Origin: Pontibacter ummariensis
GTDB taxonomy: Bacteria > Bacteroidota > Bacteroidia > Cytophagales > Hymenobacteraceae
Assembly: GCF_900188175.1 (NCBI RefSeq)
Contig: NZ_FZOQ01000007.1
Span: 124,001-188,000, forward strand
Direction: 5' to 3'
Length of the DNA stretch: 64,000 bases
A program made the translations under genes and the position numbers. The notes under the pieces were generated by a model. It did no database searches, was not told where the DNA came from, and was given only the letters and a program-made list of their open reading frames with translations. Within the stretch, counting starts at the first letter, position 1. The number at the start of each line of letters is the position of its first letter. Shown piece by piece: positions 1-8,828 of this stretch.

Positions 1-576
1 GTCTTCTAAGTCAATAGCCAGAGACCAACCCGGTTCATTGCCGGTGGCGGCAAAGTCTACGCCTGTTCTTCTTTGCTCATTCAGCAGATCCGCATTGCCC
101 CCTACGATGTCTGTCTCTCTTCTCAAACGGTAAGTATTTGCCAACGGTGCCTCGACAGGGGTACCGCTTGGGTCCAGCATCCTGAGCTCACCGGCGGTAG
201 ACAGGTCGAACCTTGCTCGTTCAGCATCCGGATAATCTAACTCCAGCACGCCATCTGCTACACGCCAGCTGCCCGTGCGGGTCAAAGGCTCTTCTTCCCG
301 CGCCTGGTACACCCTGGTTTCCTCAAAGGTATTGTCTTCGTTCAGCGTCAGGTCATACACAATGCCCGGGCAATCGACACAAGGGATAATGCCGTGCCAG
401 ACGCCTACTACAGGGAAAGGGTAAGCTTCTCCTCCAACAGTTACGTCCACTGGTCGTACGTCTGCAGCGTCTATCTCACTAGTTCCTAAAGGAACAGTAG
501 AATTGGTATTGGTAGTACAGGCTGTAGCGGTATATAGCAGCACCCACACAGCTATCAATAATTTTCTTCTTTTCAT
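1..576 (-). CDS. NlpE-like lipoprotein (partial, 3' end outside window)
   Basis: The reading frame runs open from an ATG at 576 to the window edge (192 codons), so the C-terminus is missing. Residues 1-20 form a short lipoprotein signal ending in Ala-Thr-Ala-Cys with the lipidated Cys at about residue 20. Next comes an NlpE N-terminal-like domain with the motif 'GVWHGIIPCVDCPGI' and a following strand-rich stretch, as in copper-resistance and envelope-stress lipoproteins. Near the window edge 'FAATGNEPGW' matches the start of the COG3650-type domain often fused to NlpE in Bacteroidota. Likely an outer-membrane or periplasm-facing lipoprotein. The role in metal or envelope stress is inferred from the family only. 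Confidence 0.75.
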   Translation of the reverse strand, partial: MKRRKLLIAVWVLLYTATACTTNTNSTVPLGTSEIDAADVRPVDVTVGGEAYPFPVVGVWHGIIPCVDCPGIVYDLTLNEDNTFEETRVYQAREEEPLTRTGSWRVADGVLELDYPDAERARFDLSTAGELRMLDPSGTPVEAPLANTYRLRRETDIVGGNADLLNEQRRTGVDFAATGNEPGWSLAIDLED

Positions 577-652
577 ACTGCTTTGTACGGCCTTCGCCAT
601 CAGGCTGTTCTTAAACGAGCATTTGCGCTGCTCGATGCAAAGCCAAGGAAAA

Positions 653-685
653 CCGAAAGCCGCGCAGTATATGCGCGGCTTTCGG
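653..685 (-). terminator. Intrinsic terminator of the M3 peptidase gene
   Basis: A perfect 13-bp stem (653-665 with 673-685) with a 7-base loop. On the minus strand it is followed by TTTTCC. It sits 28 bases past the peptidase stop codon and ahead of the lipoprotein start at 576, so it separates the two transcripts. Confidence 0.8.
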
Positions 686-712
686 GATAGCTCAATCTTT
701 GGAGGAATGGTA

Positions 713-2443
713 TCAAACCTTTTCCATCTCCCTTTGCACAAAGTCTACCAGGCTTTTGATATAGTCTGTACTGAAATCAAACTTAATGCCCGCGGCTTCA
801 TATACCTCCCCAATTGACACGGTATAGCCCAGGCTAAGCGCGCGCTTATAGGCCGCGAGCCCCTCTGTTGGGTTTTCCTTGTAGTTCTTCCAGACAGCGA
901 TAGCCCCTAACTGCGCCATCGCATACTCAATGTAGTAGAAAGGCACTTCATAGATGTGGAGCTGCTTTTGCCAGACATAGGGCTTGTACTTTTCGAGTCC
1001 CTGCCAGTCTACCAACTGGTGGTTGAAGGTCTCAAAAACCTTTACCCACTCCTGGTGCCGCTCCTCCTGCGTTTGCTCAGGATGCTCGTAGATCCAATGC
1101 TGAAACTTATCGACCGTCGCTACCCATGGGAAGGTCTCTAACACGCTCTCCAAGTGCGTACGCTTGGCGCGGCGCAGCTCATCCTCGCTTTCAAAAAAGG
1201 TGTCCCAATAGTCCATCGAGATCAGCTCCATCGACATAGAGGCCAGTTCGGCTACCTCTGAAGGCGGGTGTTTGAAGGCGCCCAAGCTGAGGTCGCGGGT
1301 CAGGAAGGAGTGCACGGCATGGCCGCCTTCGTGCAGCATGGTGATCACGTCGCGTAAGCTGGAGGTAGCATTCATGAAGATGAAAGGCACACCAATCTCA
1401 TCGAGGGGATAATTATAACCGCCGGGCGCTTTGCCCTTGCGTGACTCCAGATCCAGGTGCCCCATCTCGCGCATCGTAGCCAGGCAGTCTCCCAGAAACG
1501 TATCCAGCTTGTAGAACACGCTCACAGTCTTCTCCAGGAGCTCTTCTCCCGTCTGGAATGGCTCCAATGGTTTTCTGCCGGAAGGGTCTACTTCCAGGTC
1601 CCAGGGCCGCAGGTCTTCCACGCCTAGTTTCCCCTTCCGCTCCTCGTCTATCTTAGTAAGCAAAGGCACCACGGTTTCTTCTACAGAATGGTGGAAGTCG
1701 AAGCAATCCTGGGGCGTATAGTCAAAACGGCCCAAGGCAGCGAACATATAGTCCCGGAAGTTTTCAAAGTTTGCGTTTCTCGCTACCTGGTGGCGTAGTT
1801 TCAACAGTTCGTCAAAGAGGTCATCGAGTTGCTGCCGGTCTTTGAAGCGGCGTTCCTGTATAGCCCGCCATGCCTCCTCGCGCACAGCCCGGTCTGTTCG
1901 CTTCAGGCGGTCAGCTGCTCTTTGCAGCGTCAGCTCCTCACCGTCCAAAGTAACGGTCATGGCACCTGTAATGGCAGCGTACTGCTGCTGCTTGGTACTG
2001 ATCTCCGTGTTCAGGGGGATGTTTTCTTCGCGGAAAATTTCCAACGCGCGCTCTACGCCCCGCAAATAGATTTTATACTTTTCCTTATTCAGTCCGTTCA
2101 CATAAGGCGAGTGCATTAGCTTCAGGTTCAGCTCATGATCGTAAGGGGCAATCTTAGGTTCAATCTCAGATACAAAATACTGAAAGGCCTTGGTGGTTTC
2201 CTCATCCTGTGTGTTACAGGTCATCCGGATGTAGCGCCACCCCAGGTCCTCTGAAAGCACGCTTTCCAACTCACTACGGTCCTGCAGCCACTTCTCCAGT
2301 TCCTCCGCTGTATTTATCGGCCGCTCCTTCAGTTCATCAAAGTAAGGCTTCAGGGTTTCCCAGTTCTCCACTTTAAAGTCTTCGGACAAGTAAACCCGCG
2401 GCTTTCGCTCTGGTATGGTCAATTCTGTTGGTTGCGTTGTCAT
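713..2443 (-). CDS. pepF: M3 family oligoendopeptidase
   Basis: Zinc metallopeptidase of family M3 (thimet/oligoendopeptidase F type), a cytoplasmic enzyme that cuts oligopeptides. The motif HEGGH is at about residues 371-375 with the glutamate ligand in the downstream 'EVAELASMSMEL' helix. The 576-residue length is normal. The frame stays open upstream to 2524, but that extension runs through the terminator of the neighbouring gene. The ATG at 2443 (MTTQPTEL...) is therefore preferred. It reads in the same direction as the reductase gene upstream but is separated from it by a strong terminator, so it should have its own promoter; I could not identify one. Confidence 0.9.
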   Translation of the reverse strand: MTTQPTELTIPERKPRVYLSEDFKVENWETLKPYFDELKERPINTAEELEKWLQDRSELESVLSEDLGWRYIRMTCNTQDEETTKAFQYFVSEIEPKIAPYDHELNLKLMHSPYVNGLNKEKYKIYLRGVERALEIFREENIPLNTEISTKQQQYAAITGAMTVTLDGEELTLQRAADRLKRTDRAVREEAWRAIQERRFKDRQQLDDLFDELLKLRHQVARNANFENFRDYMFAALGRFDYTPQDCFDFHHSVEETVVPLLTKIDEERKGKLGVEDLRPWDLEVDPSGRKPLEPFQTGEELLEKTVSVFYKLDTFLGDCLATMREMGHLDLESRKGKAPGGYNYPLDEIGVPFIFMNATSSLRDVITMLHEGGHAVHSFLTRDLSLGAFKHPPSEVAELASMSMELISMDYWDTFFESEDELRRAKRTHLESVLETFPWVATVDKFQHWIYEHPEQTQEERHQEWVKVFETFNHQLVDWQGLEKYKPYVWQKQLHIYEVPFYYIEYAMAQLGAIAVWKNYKENPTEGLAAYKRALSLGYTVSIGEVYEAAGIKFDFSTDYIKSLVDFVQREMEKV

Positions 2444-2502
2444 TATGGCAATAAATATTTTAGAAATACAATATATGCAGTTCTTACGAATGTACAAAAA
2501 AA

Positions 2503-2537
2503 AGCAGCGCCATAAATTTTTCAAGTATGGCGCTGCT
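2503..2537 (-). terminator. Strong intrinsic terminator of the PaaE-like reductase gene
   Basis: A perfect 12-bp stem (2503-2514 with 2526-2537) and an 11-base loop, followed on the minus strand by eight consecutive T. It lies between the reductase stop (2559) and the peptidase start (2443) and argues against the longer peptidase start. Confidence 0.9.
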
Positions 2538-2558
2538 ATCCGTATACGTTAAAAATCC

Positions 2559-3689
2559 CTATCTGATCTCAATCACGACATCACTTGTTAAGGGGTGCGC
2601 TACACAGTTCAACACGTAACCCTCCTCTAATTCGGACTCGGACAGGCCATCATTTTCCTCCAGTTCTACCTTACCGCTAAGGCACACACCGCGGCAGGCG
2701 GTGCACAGGCCTGCCTGGCAGGAGTAAGGCAGGTCGATATTCTGCTCCAGGGCAGCCTCCAGGATAGTTTTGTCGGGCCCCACTTCCACAGCGTATTCTG
2801 CTCCTTCGTAAATAATGGTCACGGTCTGCCCTCTTACCTCCCCTCCGGCTCCGGCCGCCGTCTCACTGCTGTGCGCTTGCTGCTTCTTTTCTCCCTGTGG
2901 CTTGCTGTTCACAAAGCTTTCCTTGAAAATACGGCTGGCCGGTACATGAAGTATCTCCAGTGCGTGGCGCACCTCCTCCATCATACCTTCTGGTCCGCAC
3001 ATATAATACACCGCCTCCTGTTGTTTTACCAACCCTAAGGCCTTTAGGAACTTGCTGCCCATGCCCTGGTTCTTTGTAACGCCAAGGCGCTCCAGCATTT
3101 TCAGGATCATGGTCTGGTTCATGCGGCCCCGGTGCTCACAGTCATGCTTCGGCTGGCTGTACACGTACTCCACGTGGAAACGCCCCTGGTGCCCGGCCTC
3201 CAGTTCCTGCAACTGCTCTTTAAAGATTACGGACTCCTCGTTGCGGTTGCCATATAGCAGGGTTACCTGGCTGTTGGGCTCCTCCTGCAGCACGGTCTTT
3301 AAGATGGACATGAGGGGAGTTATACCGCTACCAGCCCCAAACAGAAACACGTGCCGGCTAAACGAGGGCTCACAGGTAAGACAGAAGTTACCCATGGGCT
3401 GCATTACCTTCACCTCCTGCCCTACCTTCAGGTCGTCCACTAGGTAATTCGACATCAACCCGCCTTCTACACGCTTCACGGTAACGGCAAGTGCCCCTTC
3501 GAGAGGCGTGCTGCTAATGGAGTAAGAACGGCGGACCTCCTGCCCCTCTAGTGGCAGGATCAGCGTTAAAAACTGGCCAGGCTTGTAGTTTATCTTTTGT
3601 TTCTGAGGATGTTCTAGCTGAATGGTAACAGCATCCGGGGTTTCTCTCGTAATGTCTACAACTTTTAGGCTGAGGTAAGGGCTACTCAT
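2559..3689 (-). CDS. FAD/2Fe-2S oxidoreductase, PaaE-like
   Basis: A ferredoxin-NADP reductase-type electron-transfer protein with a C-terminal plant-type ferredoxin domain, 376 residues. The FAD motif RSYS is at 54-57, the pyridine-nucleotide motif GAGSGITP at 118-125 and the CGPEG motif at about 231. A hydrophilic linker covers 261-290. The 2Fe-2S ligands are Cys324, Cys329, Cys332 and Cys362. The architecture is that of the phenylacetyl-CoA epoxidase reductase PaaE and of several other oxygenase reductases. No paaABC genes lie nearby, so the electron acceptor is unknown and the PaaE name should not be read as a pathway assignment. Confidence 0.85.
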   Translation of the reverse strand: MSSPYLSLKVVDITRETPDAVTIQLEHPQKQKINYKPGQFLTLILPLEGQEVRRSYSISSTPLEGALAVTVKRVEGGLMSNYLVDDLKVGQEVKVMQPMGNFCLTCEPSFSRHVFLFGAGSGITPLMSILKTVLQEEPNSQVTLLYGNRNEESVIFKEQLQELEAGHQGRFHVEYVYSQPKHDCEHRGRMNQTMILKMLERLGVTKNQGMGSKFLKALGLVKQQEAVYYMCGPEGMMEEVRHALEILHVPASRIFKESFVNSKPQGEKKQQAHSSETAAGAGGEVRGQTVTIIYEGAEYAVEVGPDKTILEAALEQNIDLPYSCQAGLCTACRGVCLSGKVELEENDGLSESELEEGYVLNCVAHPLTSDVVIEIR

Positions 3690-3946
3690 TATAGATTAGT
3701 TTCGCTAAATATTTTCGTATTAAAACAGGTTTCTCAGCTGAAAGTTACAAGAATCCGTTCTGTTTGGAGAAACGACCGTATAAAAAGTGGCATTAAATTC
3801 CGGATGTGTATAATAATTTAAATGAAATATTAGTTGTAGCAGATATAAAAAAAACTGCAACTTTACATCGCGCACGCGTGTGCGGTTAAAACCCGTGCTT
3901 AACCGCCTATGCCTCCGTATGGTACCTCACATATAATGAAAACAAC
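3690..3946. other. Divergent intergenic region with nested inverted repeats
   Basis: 257 bases between two divergent genes, AT-rich on the left. Two overlapping inverted repeats precede the plus-strand gene: CGCAC/GTGCG at 3871-3884 (4-base loop) and a perfect 8-bp repeat GCGGTTAA (3882-3889) with TTAACCGC (3899-3906). No convincing TAnnTTTG box was found on the plus strand. On the minus strand TAACTTTC, one base off consensus, lies ahead of the reductase gene. Confidence 0.4.
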
Positions 3947-4510
3947 ATGCTGTACAAACTCACGCTCAAAAACTGTGAAAAAACTGTAGTTGTAGACGAC
4001 AAAACCTACGAGTACATCCAAAACAATGTGTATCTGCAACAGATCGAGTTCCTGAAGCACCTACGCATACACTCCAACGGCTACGCCTTCTTTCAGAAGA
4101 ACTGGCCTCTCAAAGACGGCAAATACCGAAACGAGACGATTTACCTGCACAAAATGATCGGGGAGCAGTTGCTCGAGAAGCCGGATAGTAACCTGAAGCT
4201 GTACGTACACTTCAAGAACGGCAATAAGCTGGACTGCCGCCGCGAAAACCTGGAATGGGCCCCTCTTTGCAAGATTGTTCGCAACACCTCCAAAACCGAG
4301 AATAAGCTCGGGGTACGCGGTGTGCACAAAGAGGCGCAAAAGTACCGTGCCATCATCCACTTCAACAAGCAGCGCATCAACCTGGGCACTTTTGACACCC
4401 TGCAGGAGGCCGCCCAAGCTTACAGCAAGAAGTCGGAAGAGCTGTTTGGCAAAACCAAAAGCCTGCGTACGCTTTCTAAATTTGTAGAGGAAGAGGCTGC
4501 CGTAAGCTGA
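3947..4510 (+). CDS. AP2 domain protein with HNH-like N-terminal half
   Basis: 187 residues. The middle part (about 65-115) resembles an HNH_3-type homing endonuclease core: a His in 'YLHKMIGE', then 'VHFKNGNKLDCRRENLEW' and a further Asn. The usual DH pair is VH here, so the nuclease site may be degenerate. Residues about 122-168 form an AP2/ERF-type DNA-binding domain ('GVRGVHKEAQKYRAIIHF' ... 'LGTFDTLQEAAQAY'). This combination is known from phage and group I intron nucleases, and single chromosomal copies also occur in Bacteroidota. No intron or phage genes surround it. It may be a domesticated DNA-binding regulator rather than an active homing enzyme (inference). It has an inverted-repeat leader upstream. 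Confidence 0.7.
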   Translation: MLYKLTLKNCEKTVVVDDKTYEYIQNNVYLQQIEFLKHLRIHSNGYAFFQKNWPLKDGKYRNETIYLHKMIGEQLLEKPDSNLKLYVHFKNGNKLDCRRENLEWAPLCKIVRNTSKTENKLGVRGVHKEAQKYRAIIHFNKQRINLGTFDTLQEAAQAYSKKSEELFGKTKSLRTLSKFVEEEAAVS

Positions 4511-4522
4511 TTTCTGTTTATA

Positions 4523-4555
4523 CTTGTAGAGGCGAGCTTTCCTCGCCTCTACAAG
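4523..4555 (+). repeat. Perfect 14-bp hairpin touching the next start codon
   Basis: CTTGTAGAGGCGAG (4523-4536) pairs perfectly with CTCGCCTCTACAAG (4542-4555) across a 5-base loop. There is no T-run after it; the next gene's ATG begins only 3 bases later. It may end or stabilise the upstream transcript, or fold over the start of the M23 gene. Confidence 0.75.
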
Positions 4556-4558
4556 CTT

Positions 4559-5257
4559 ATGGAGAACCCTACCGCACTTAGAGAAATTCTGAGCAGGCAC
4601 ACCCATGCCTTTGCTCCTGTATTAGACGCAGACCTGAATGCCCCCCATGTCTGCCTGCTGGACTTTACAGCCCGCAACCTCTTACTGCAACAAACAGACC
4701 TGCAAAACACAGAAGCCTTTCACCAGGCTGTGCAGCAAATGCTACAGGAACAACATGCCACCGTTGGCGTGGGTGGTTACCTGGAGGACAGGTTTATTTA
4801 CAGCCGGAGCAAGCACTTTGATGCGGAAGTAGAAAGCCGAAACCTACACTTGGGGGTAGATGTTTGGATTGCCGCTGGTACAGCTGTGTTTACTCCGCTG
4901 GATGCTGTGGTGCATAGCTTTCAGGACAACAACAACTTTGGCGATTACGGCCCTACCATCATTCTGCAGCACACGCTGGAGGAAACTACCTTTTATACCC
5001 TATACGGGCACCTGAACCGCACCTCCCTGGAGGGGCTGGCGGCAGGGAAGCATTTTGCAAAAGGCGAAAAGATTGCCGAGGTAGGACCTTACCCGGAGAA
5101 CGGTGACTGGCCGCCTCATTTACACTTTCAGGTCATGGCTACCATGGAAGGAAAGTTTGGAGATTACCCTGGTGTTGCCACCACTGCTGAAAAAGCTAAG
5201 TACCAGCTTGTTTGCCCCAACCCAAACCTTATCCTGCAGAGCCGCTACCTTCCTTAA
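4559..5257 (+). CDS. M23 family metallopeptidase
   Basis: A 232-residue protein with the LytM/M23 zinc site: 'LHLGVD' (about residues 97-102) supplies His and Asp, and 'HLHFQ' near residue 188 supplies the last His pair. The family cleaves peptide cross-links in peptidoglycan. There is no signal peptide or membrane anchor, which is unusual for a cell-wall hydrolase and leaves the cellular site open. The ATG at 4559 is the only in-frame ATG before residue 61. It sits directly behind a 14-bp hairpin. Confidence 0.8.
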   Translation: MENPTALREILSRHTHAFAPVLDADLNAPHVCLLDFTARNLLLQQTDLQNTEAFHQAVQQMLQEQHATVGVGGYLEDRFIYSRSKHFDAEVESRNLHLGVDVWIAAGTAVFTPLDAVVHSFQDNNNFGDYGPTIILQHTLEETTFYTLYGHLNRTSLEGLAAGKHFAKGEKIAEVGPYPENGDWPPHLHFQVMATMEGKFGDYPGVATTAEKAKYQLVCPNPNLILQSRYLP

Positions 5258-5298
5258 CGTTGCAAATACTGCCGGTTTTGTTTAAAATTGCCCCTTTT

Positions 5299-5332
5299 GG
5301 CGCTGCTGTAGCCGGTAGCGCCTTTTGTTTTT
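5299..5332 (+). terminator. Terminator after the M23 peptidase
   Basis: An 8-bp stem with one G-T wobble (5299-5306 with 5315-5322) followed by TTTTGTTTTT. It lies between the M23 gene and the mechanosensitive channel gene. Confidence 0.75.
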
Positions 5333-5353
5333 AACCTTACAATTTTATCTGAA

Positions 5354-6190
5354 ATGGTACTGGACATCGATTCCATCCGTGAAATGGTGGTAAACTTCGT
5401 CGTGCTGTATGGCATGCGACTACTAGTGGCTGTCGTTATTCTGATCATAGGAACCTGGGTGATCAATCGCCTGAACAGGTTGTTACAAAACCTGATGTTA
5501 CGGAAAGGAGTGGATGAATCGCTGCGGCCATTTTTAGGCAGTATCATTAACGTAGCGCTGTGGGTGTTGCTCATCGTACTGATTGTGGCACAACTGGGAC
5601 TGGAGATGACTTCTTTTATTGCCGTGCTTGGCTCTGCCGGCCTGGCCATAGGTCTGGCGCTACAGGGTAGCCTCTCCAACTTCGCCGGTGGTGTGCTTAT
5701 CCTCACCATTAAGCCCTTCCGTGTCGGTGACTTTATCGAAGCGCAGGGACAAATGGGCACGGTACACATGATCAACATTTTCAACACCGTTATCAAGACG
5801 GGTAACAACCAGGTAATTTATATGCCGAACGGCCCCCTGGCTTCAAGCGTCGTGGTAAACTACTCTGTGGAGCCTACCCGCCGCATGGAGTTGCAGCTTG
5901 TCATTAGCCCTGAGAATGACCTGGCTGCCGTAAAGCGGCTGTTGCAAGACCTTATCGACGCTGACCCGCGCATCCTGAACGACCCGGCACCGGTTATTGC
6001 CGTAACAGCTTTCACAGAATACTCCCTGACCATTAGCATGCGCCTGTGGGCTAAAAAGGATGAGTTTTGGCCACTAAACTGGGAAATGAACGAACGTGTA
6101 AAGACCGCCTTCAAAGAGAACGACATCAAAGCGCCGGCTCCTGTCCAGAAACGAGAAGTAATTTCCGTACAGCCTACAGGCAAAGCTTAG
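5354..6190 (+). CDS. Small-conductance mechanosensitive channel (MscS family)
   Basis: A 278-residue inner-membrane channel that opens on membrane tension and releases osmolytes. Three hydrophobic segments lie at about 15-37, 63-83 and 88-115. The third is the pore helix with the Gly/Ala-rich MscS signature 'GSAGLAIGLALQGSLSNFAG', followed by the soluble beta domain starting 'LTIKPFRVGDFIEAQGQMG'. The length is typical of the minimal three-helix form. It is flanked by terminators on both sides, so it is probably transcribed alone. Confidence 0.93.
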   Translation: MVLDIDSIREMVVNFVVLYGMRLLVAVVILIIGTWVINRLNRLLQNLMLRKGVDESLRPFLGSIINVALWVLLIVLIVAQLGLEMTSFIAVLGSAGLAIGLALQGSLSNFAGGVLILTIKPFRVGDFIEAQGQMGTVHMINIFNTVIKTGNNQVIYMPNGPLASSVVVNYSVEPTRRMELQLVISPENDLAAVKRLLQDLIDADPRILNDPAPVIAVTAFTEYSLTISMRLWAKKDEFWPLNWEMNERVKTAFKENDIKAPAPVQKREVISVQPTGKA

Positions 6191-6210
6191 CAAATTCTTT
6201 ACAGCCTTAT

Positions 6211-6249
6211 AATTCAAAAAGCCCGTCTATTCGCCGGGCTTTTTGAATT
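6211..6249. terminator. Bidirectional terminator between mscS and the LolC/E-like gene
   Basis: A perfect 15-bp stem (6211-6225 with 6235-6249), A-rich then T-rich, with a 9-base loop. It lies between two convergent genes. Confidence 0.9.
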
Positions 6250-6323
6250 ATCGGAAGCGTTGCTCACTGCGTAGCGCTTTCTTTTCTGAAAGCTAGCGGG
6301 TTCCATAAATAAAGGTCTTAGCC

Positions 6324-7532
6324 TTAGTCAAACTTGATAGCCTTTACAGGTTTAATGCGAGCCACCATGGCGGCTGGTATCAGAATTGCCAGCATGGTGA
6401 GGAGTAATGTAATGACGTTGAGCAGGACGATGATTCCGAAGTTCCAGCTAATGGGCACCCGGTCCATGTAATAGTTTTCCGGGTCCAGCGGGATGAGCTC
6501 AAAGTAGTATTGAAGAGCACAGAAGCCCAAACCAATTATATTCCCCCAGATCAGGCCTTTGATGGTAAGCTTTAGGCCCCGGAAGTAAAAAACCTGCCGT
6601 ATCTGCGCATCCGTAGCTCCCACCGCTTTCAATACCCCAATCATGTTTATCCGCTCGATGATCATGATAAATACCGTGGAAACCATGTTAAAGGAGGCCA
6701 CGAAAATGATGAGCACCAAAAAGATAATAACGTTTTTTCGGAGCAGCTTGAGCCAGTCAAACAGCTGTGCATGGCGGTCCGTGATTTTTTCCAGCTGCAG
6801 GTCGTAGTTCATTTGCTCAAACACCTGGTCTGCTGCCTGGTCTATCTGGTTAAAGTCTTTCAGCACGATCTCGATGCCGCCCACCAGGGTGTCCGGCCAG
6901 TTGTTTAGCTCCTGAATCAGCTGGATATCGCCTAGCACAAATACCTCGTCAAACTCCTCCAGCCCCGTATTAAAAATACCTTTCACTTCGAGTTTTCTGG
7001 CCCTGGGTGGATTTTGAATAAAGTAGAAAATGGCCTCGTCCCCTACCTCCAGCTTTAACTTGTCCGCAATGGTCTGGCTTATCAGTACTTCTTTGGAAGC
7101 AGCAGAATCGTTAAATGCAATCAACTCCCCTGCCTCCAGGTTCTGTTGCATCGCTGTCAGGTCGTAGTCCTGGCCGATGCCTTTTAGCACCACGCCGAGC
7201 ACCTCCTCTTCTGTCTTGATAATAGCTGTTTTGCGGGCAAAGGGCTGGATTTGCTTGATACCGGCAATAGAATCGGTGACGCCAATATTCACGCTAATGG
7301 GTGCCCCCTCATAAGAGTTGTTCGTATCGTACTTGCTGACCTGCAGGTGCGCCCCAAAGCTAAAGATCTTCTCCCGTATTTCATTACGAAACCCTTCCAG
7401 GATGGCAAAAGAAACGATCATGATCGCAATGCCTGCAGCTATGCTGATAATTGCTATTTTTGTAACCGACGAGGTAAACGAGCCGGACTGTACTTCAGAT
7501 ATTTTATCGGATATGTATTTGGAGATGTTCAC
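6324..7532 (-). CDS. ABC transporter permease, LolC/LolE-MacB type
   Basis: A 402-residue inner-membrane permease. One N-terminal membrane helix (about 24-50) is followed by a MacB-like periplasmic domain (about 52-260) and three C-terminal helices (about 272-300, 320-350 and 370-398) of the FtsX fold. This is the layout of the lipoprotein-releasing LolC/LolE subunits, which lift lipoproteins out of the inner membrane. The ATPase LolD is not next to it. The start lies 33 bases from the divergent namZ start, so the two promoters must overlap each other's genes. Confidence 0.85.
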   Translation of the reverse strand: MNISKYISDKISEVQSGSFTSSVTKIAIISIAAGIAIMIVSFAILEGFRNEIREKIFSFGAHLQVSKYDTNNSYEGAPISVNIGVTDSIAGIKQIQPFARKTAIIKTEEEVLGVVLKGIGQDYDLTAMQQNLEAGELIAFNDSAASKEVLISQTIADKLKLEVGDEAIFYFIQNPPRARKLEVKGIFNTGLEEFDEVFVLGDIQLIQELNNWPDTLVGGIEIVLKDFNQIDQAADQVFEQMNYDLQLEKITDRHAQLFDWLKLLRKNVIIFLVLIIFVASFNMVSTVFIMIIERINMIGVLKAVGATDAQIRQVFYFRGLKLTIKGLIWGNIIGLGFCALQYYFELIPLDPENYYMDRVPISWNFGIIVLLNVITLLLTMLAILIPAAMVARIKPVKAIKFD

Positions 7533-7565
7533 TCGCCTTGCTTCTTAATAGCGTTAAAGATAGGT

Positions 7566-8825
7566 ATGAAATTTGATTTCTACCTTATGACCATGACACC
7601 GCCCATGCTAATACTCTATACTTCACTCCTGCTGGCCTTAGGCCAGTGCGCCCCAAAGCAGGCCCCCACCCTGCAACCGGAAGCTACAACGGCAACTACC
7701 GTAACGCATCCTGTGCAGCCCCAAAAGGCAAAGCCTTTAACAACAGGGGCTGCGCGCATGAGTCAGTACCTGCCTTTACTTAAAGACAAGCTCGTAGGCC
7801 TGGTGGTAAACCAGACATCCGTTGTGGGGCAAACGCACCTGGTGGATACCTTATTGAGCCGGGGCGTGAAAGTATCCACCATTTTTGCCCCAGAGCATGG
7901 TTTCCGGGGCGAAGCCGATGCAGGAGCATACGTAAAAGACGCAAAAGATACTAAAACCGGCCTCCCGATCATCTCCCTTTACGGGAAGAACAAAAAGCCA
8001 CTGCCCGAGCAGATCAAAGATTTGGACGTTCTGGTGTTTGATATCCAGGATGTGGGCACACGCTTTTACACCTACATCAGCACAATGCATTACGTTATGG
8101 AAGCAGCTGCTGAAAACGGGAAAGAAGTCATTGTCCTGGATCGCCCTAACCCCAACGGACATTATGTGGATGGCCCCGTACTGGAACCGGCACAACAGTC
8201 TTTTGTGGGCATGCACCCCATTCCTATCGTACACGGATTAACTGTAGGTGAACTGGCTAACATGATAAATGGAGAGAAGTGGCTGGAGGGAAAACGCCAG
8301 GCAAAGCTAACCGTTGTGCCAGTGGCAAATTACACCCATCAAACGGCCTATGCTTTACCTGTAAAGCCATCTCCTAACCTGCCTAACATGCAGGCGATTA
8401 CACTGTACCCCTCGCTTTGCCTGTTTGAGGGCACGAACGTGAGCGTAGGACGTGGCACGCCAACGCCTTTCCAGGTAATCGGGAGCCCTTATTACAAAAA
8501 CAAAGGTTTTGCCTTTACCCCTGAGAGTACCCCAGGGGCTACGAACCCGCCTCATAAAGGACAGACCTGCTATGGCTTTGATCTGACAGCCCCGGCCGAC
8601 AAACAGCCTTTCACCCTGGCTTTCCTGCTGGACATGTATCAGAACTCCACGCAAAAAGATAAGTTTTTCAACAACTTCTTCGAGAAGCTGGCAGGCACCT
8701 CCAAACTCCGTGAGCAGATCATAGCAGGCAAAACAGAGGATGAGATCAGAGCCAGTTGGGAGCCGGCCCTTTCGAACTACAAAAAACTCCGTAAGCAGTA
8801 CTTGCTTTACCCTGACGCTGAATAG
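7566..8825 (+). CDS. namZ: Exo-beta-N-acetylmuramidase NamZ (DUF1343) lipoprotein
   Basis: 419 residues. The N-terminus is a lipoprotein signal (hydrophobic residues 13-26, then Gly-Gln-Cys with Cys28). The remainder is a full DUF1343 domain with 'APEHGFRG', 'DVLVFDIQDVGTRFYTYI' and 'VLDRPNPNG'. NamZ enzymes remove N-acetylmuramate from muropeptide ends during cell-wall recycling. The start could also be the ATG at 7587, which keeps the signal. The stop is 3 bases ahead of fmt, so the genes are very likely co-transcribed. Confidence 0.88.
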   Translation: MKFDFYLMTMTPPMLILYTSLLLALGQCAPKQAPTLQPEATTATTVTHPVQPQKAKPLTTGAARMSQYLPLLKDKLVGLVVNQTSVVGQTHLVDTLLSRGVKVSTIFAPEHGFRGEADAGAYVKDAKDTKTGLPIISLYGKNKKPLPEQIKDLDVLVFDIQDVGTRFYTYISTMHYVMEAAAENGKEVIVLDRPNPNGHYVDGPVLEPAQQSFVGMHPIPIVHGLTVGELANMINGEKWLEGKRQAKLTVVPVANYTHQTAYALPVKPSPNLPNMQAITLYPSLCLFEGTNVSVGRGTPTPFQVIGSPYYKNKGFAFTPESTPGATNPPHKGQTCYGFDLTAPADKQPFTLAFLLDMYQNSTQKDKFFNNFFEKLAGTSKLREQIIAGKTEDEIRASWEPALSNYKKLRKQYLLYPDAE

Positions 8826-8828
8826 ATC

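Noticed and set aside
2444..2524. 27-codon N-terminal extension of the M3 peptidase
   Set aside because: It runs through the terminator of the upstream reductase gene and has no family similarity.
4523..4555. Hairpin as a normal terminator of the AP2/HNH-like gene
   Set aside because: No T-run follows and the next start codon is 3 bases away, so it is listed as a repeat instead.
4061..4606. 181-codon minus-strand open frame
   Set aside because: Antisense to the AP2/HNH-like gene; hydrophobic only because it mirrors that gene's codons.
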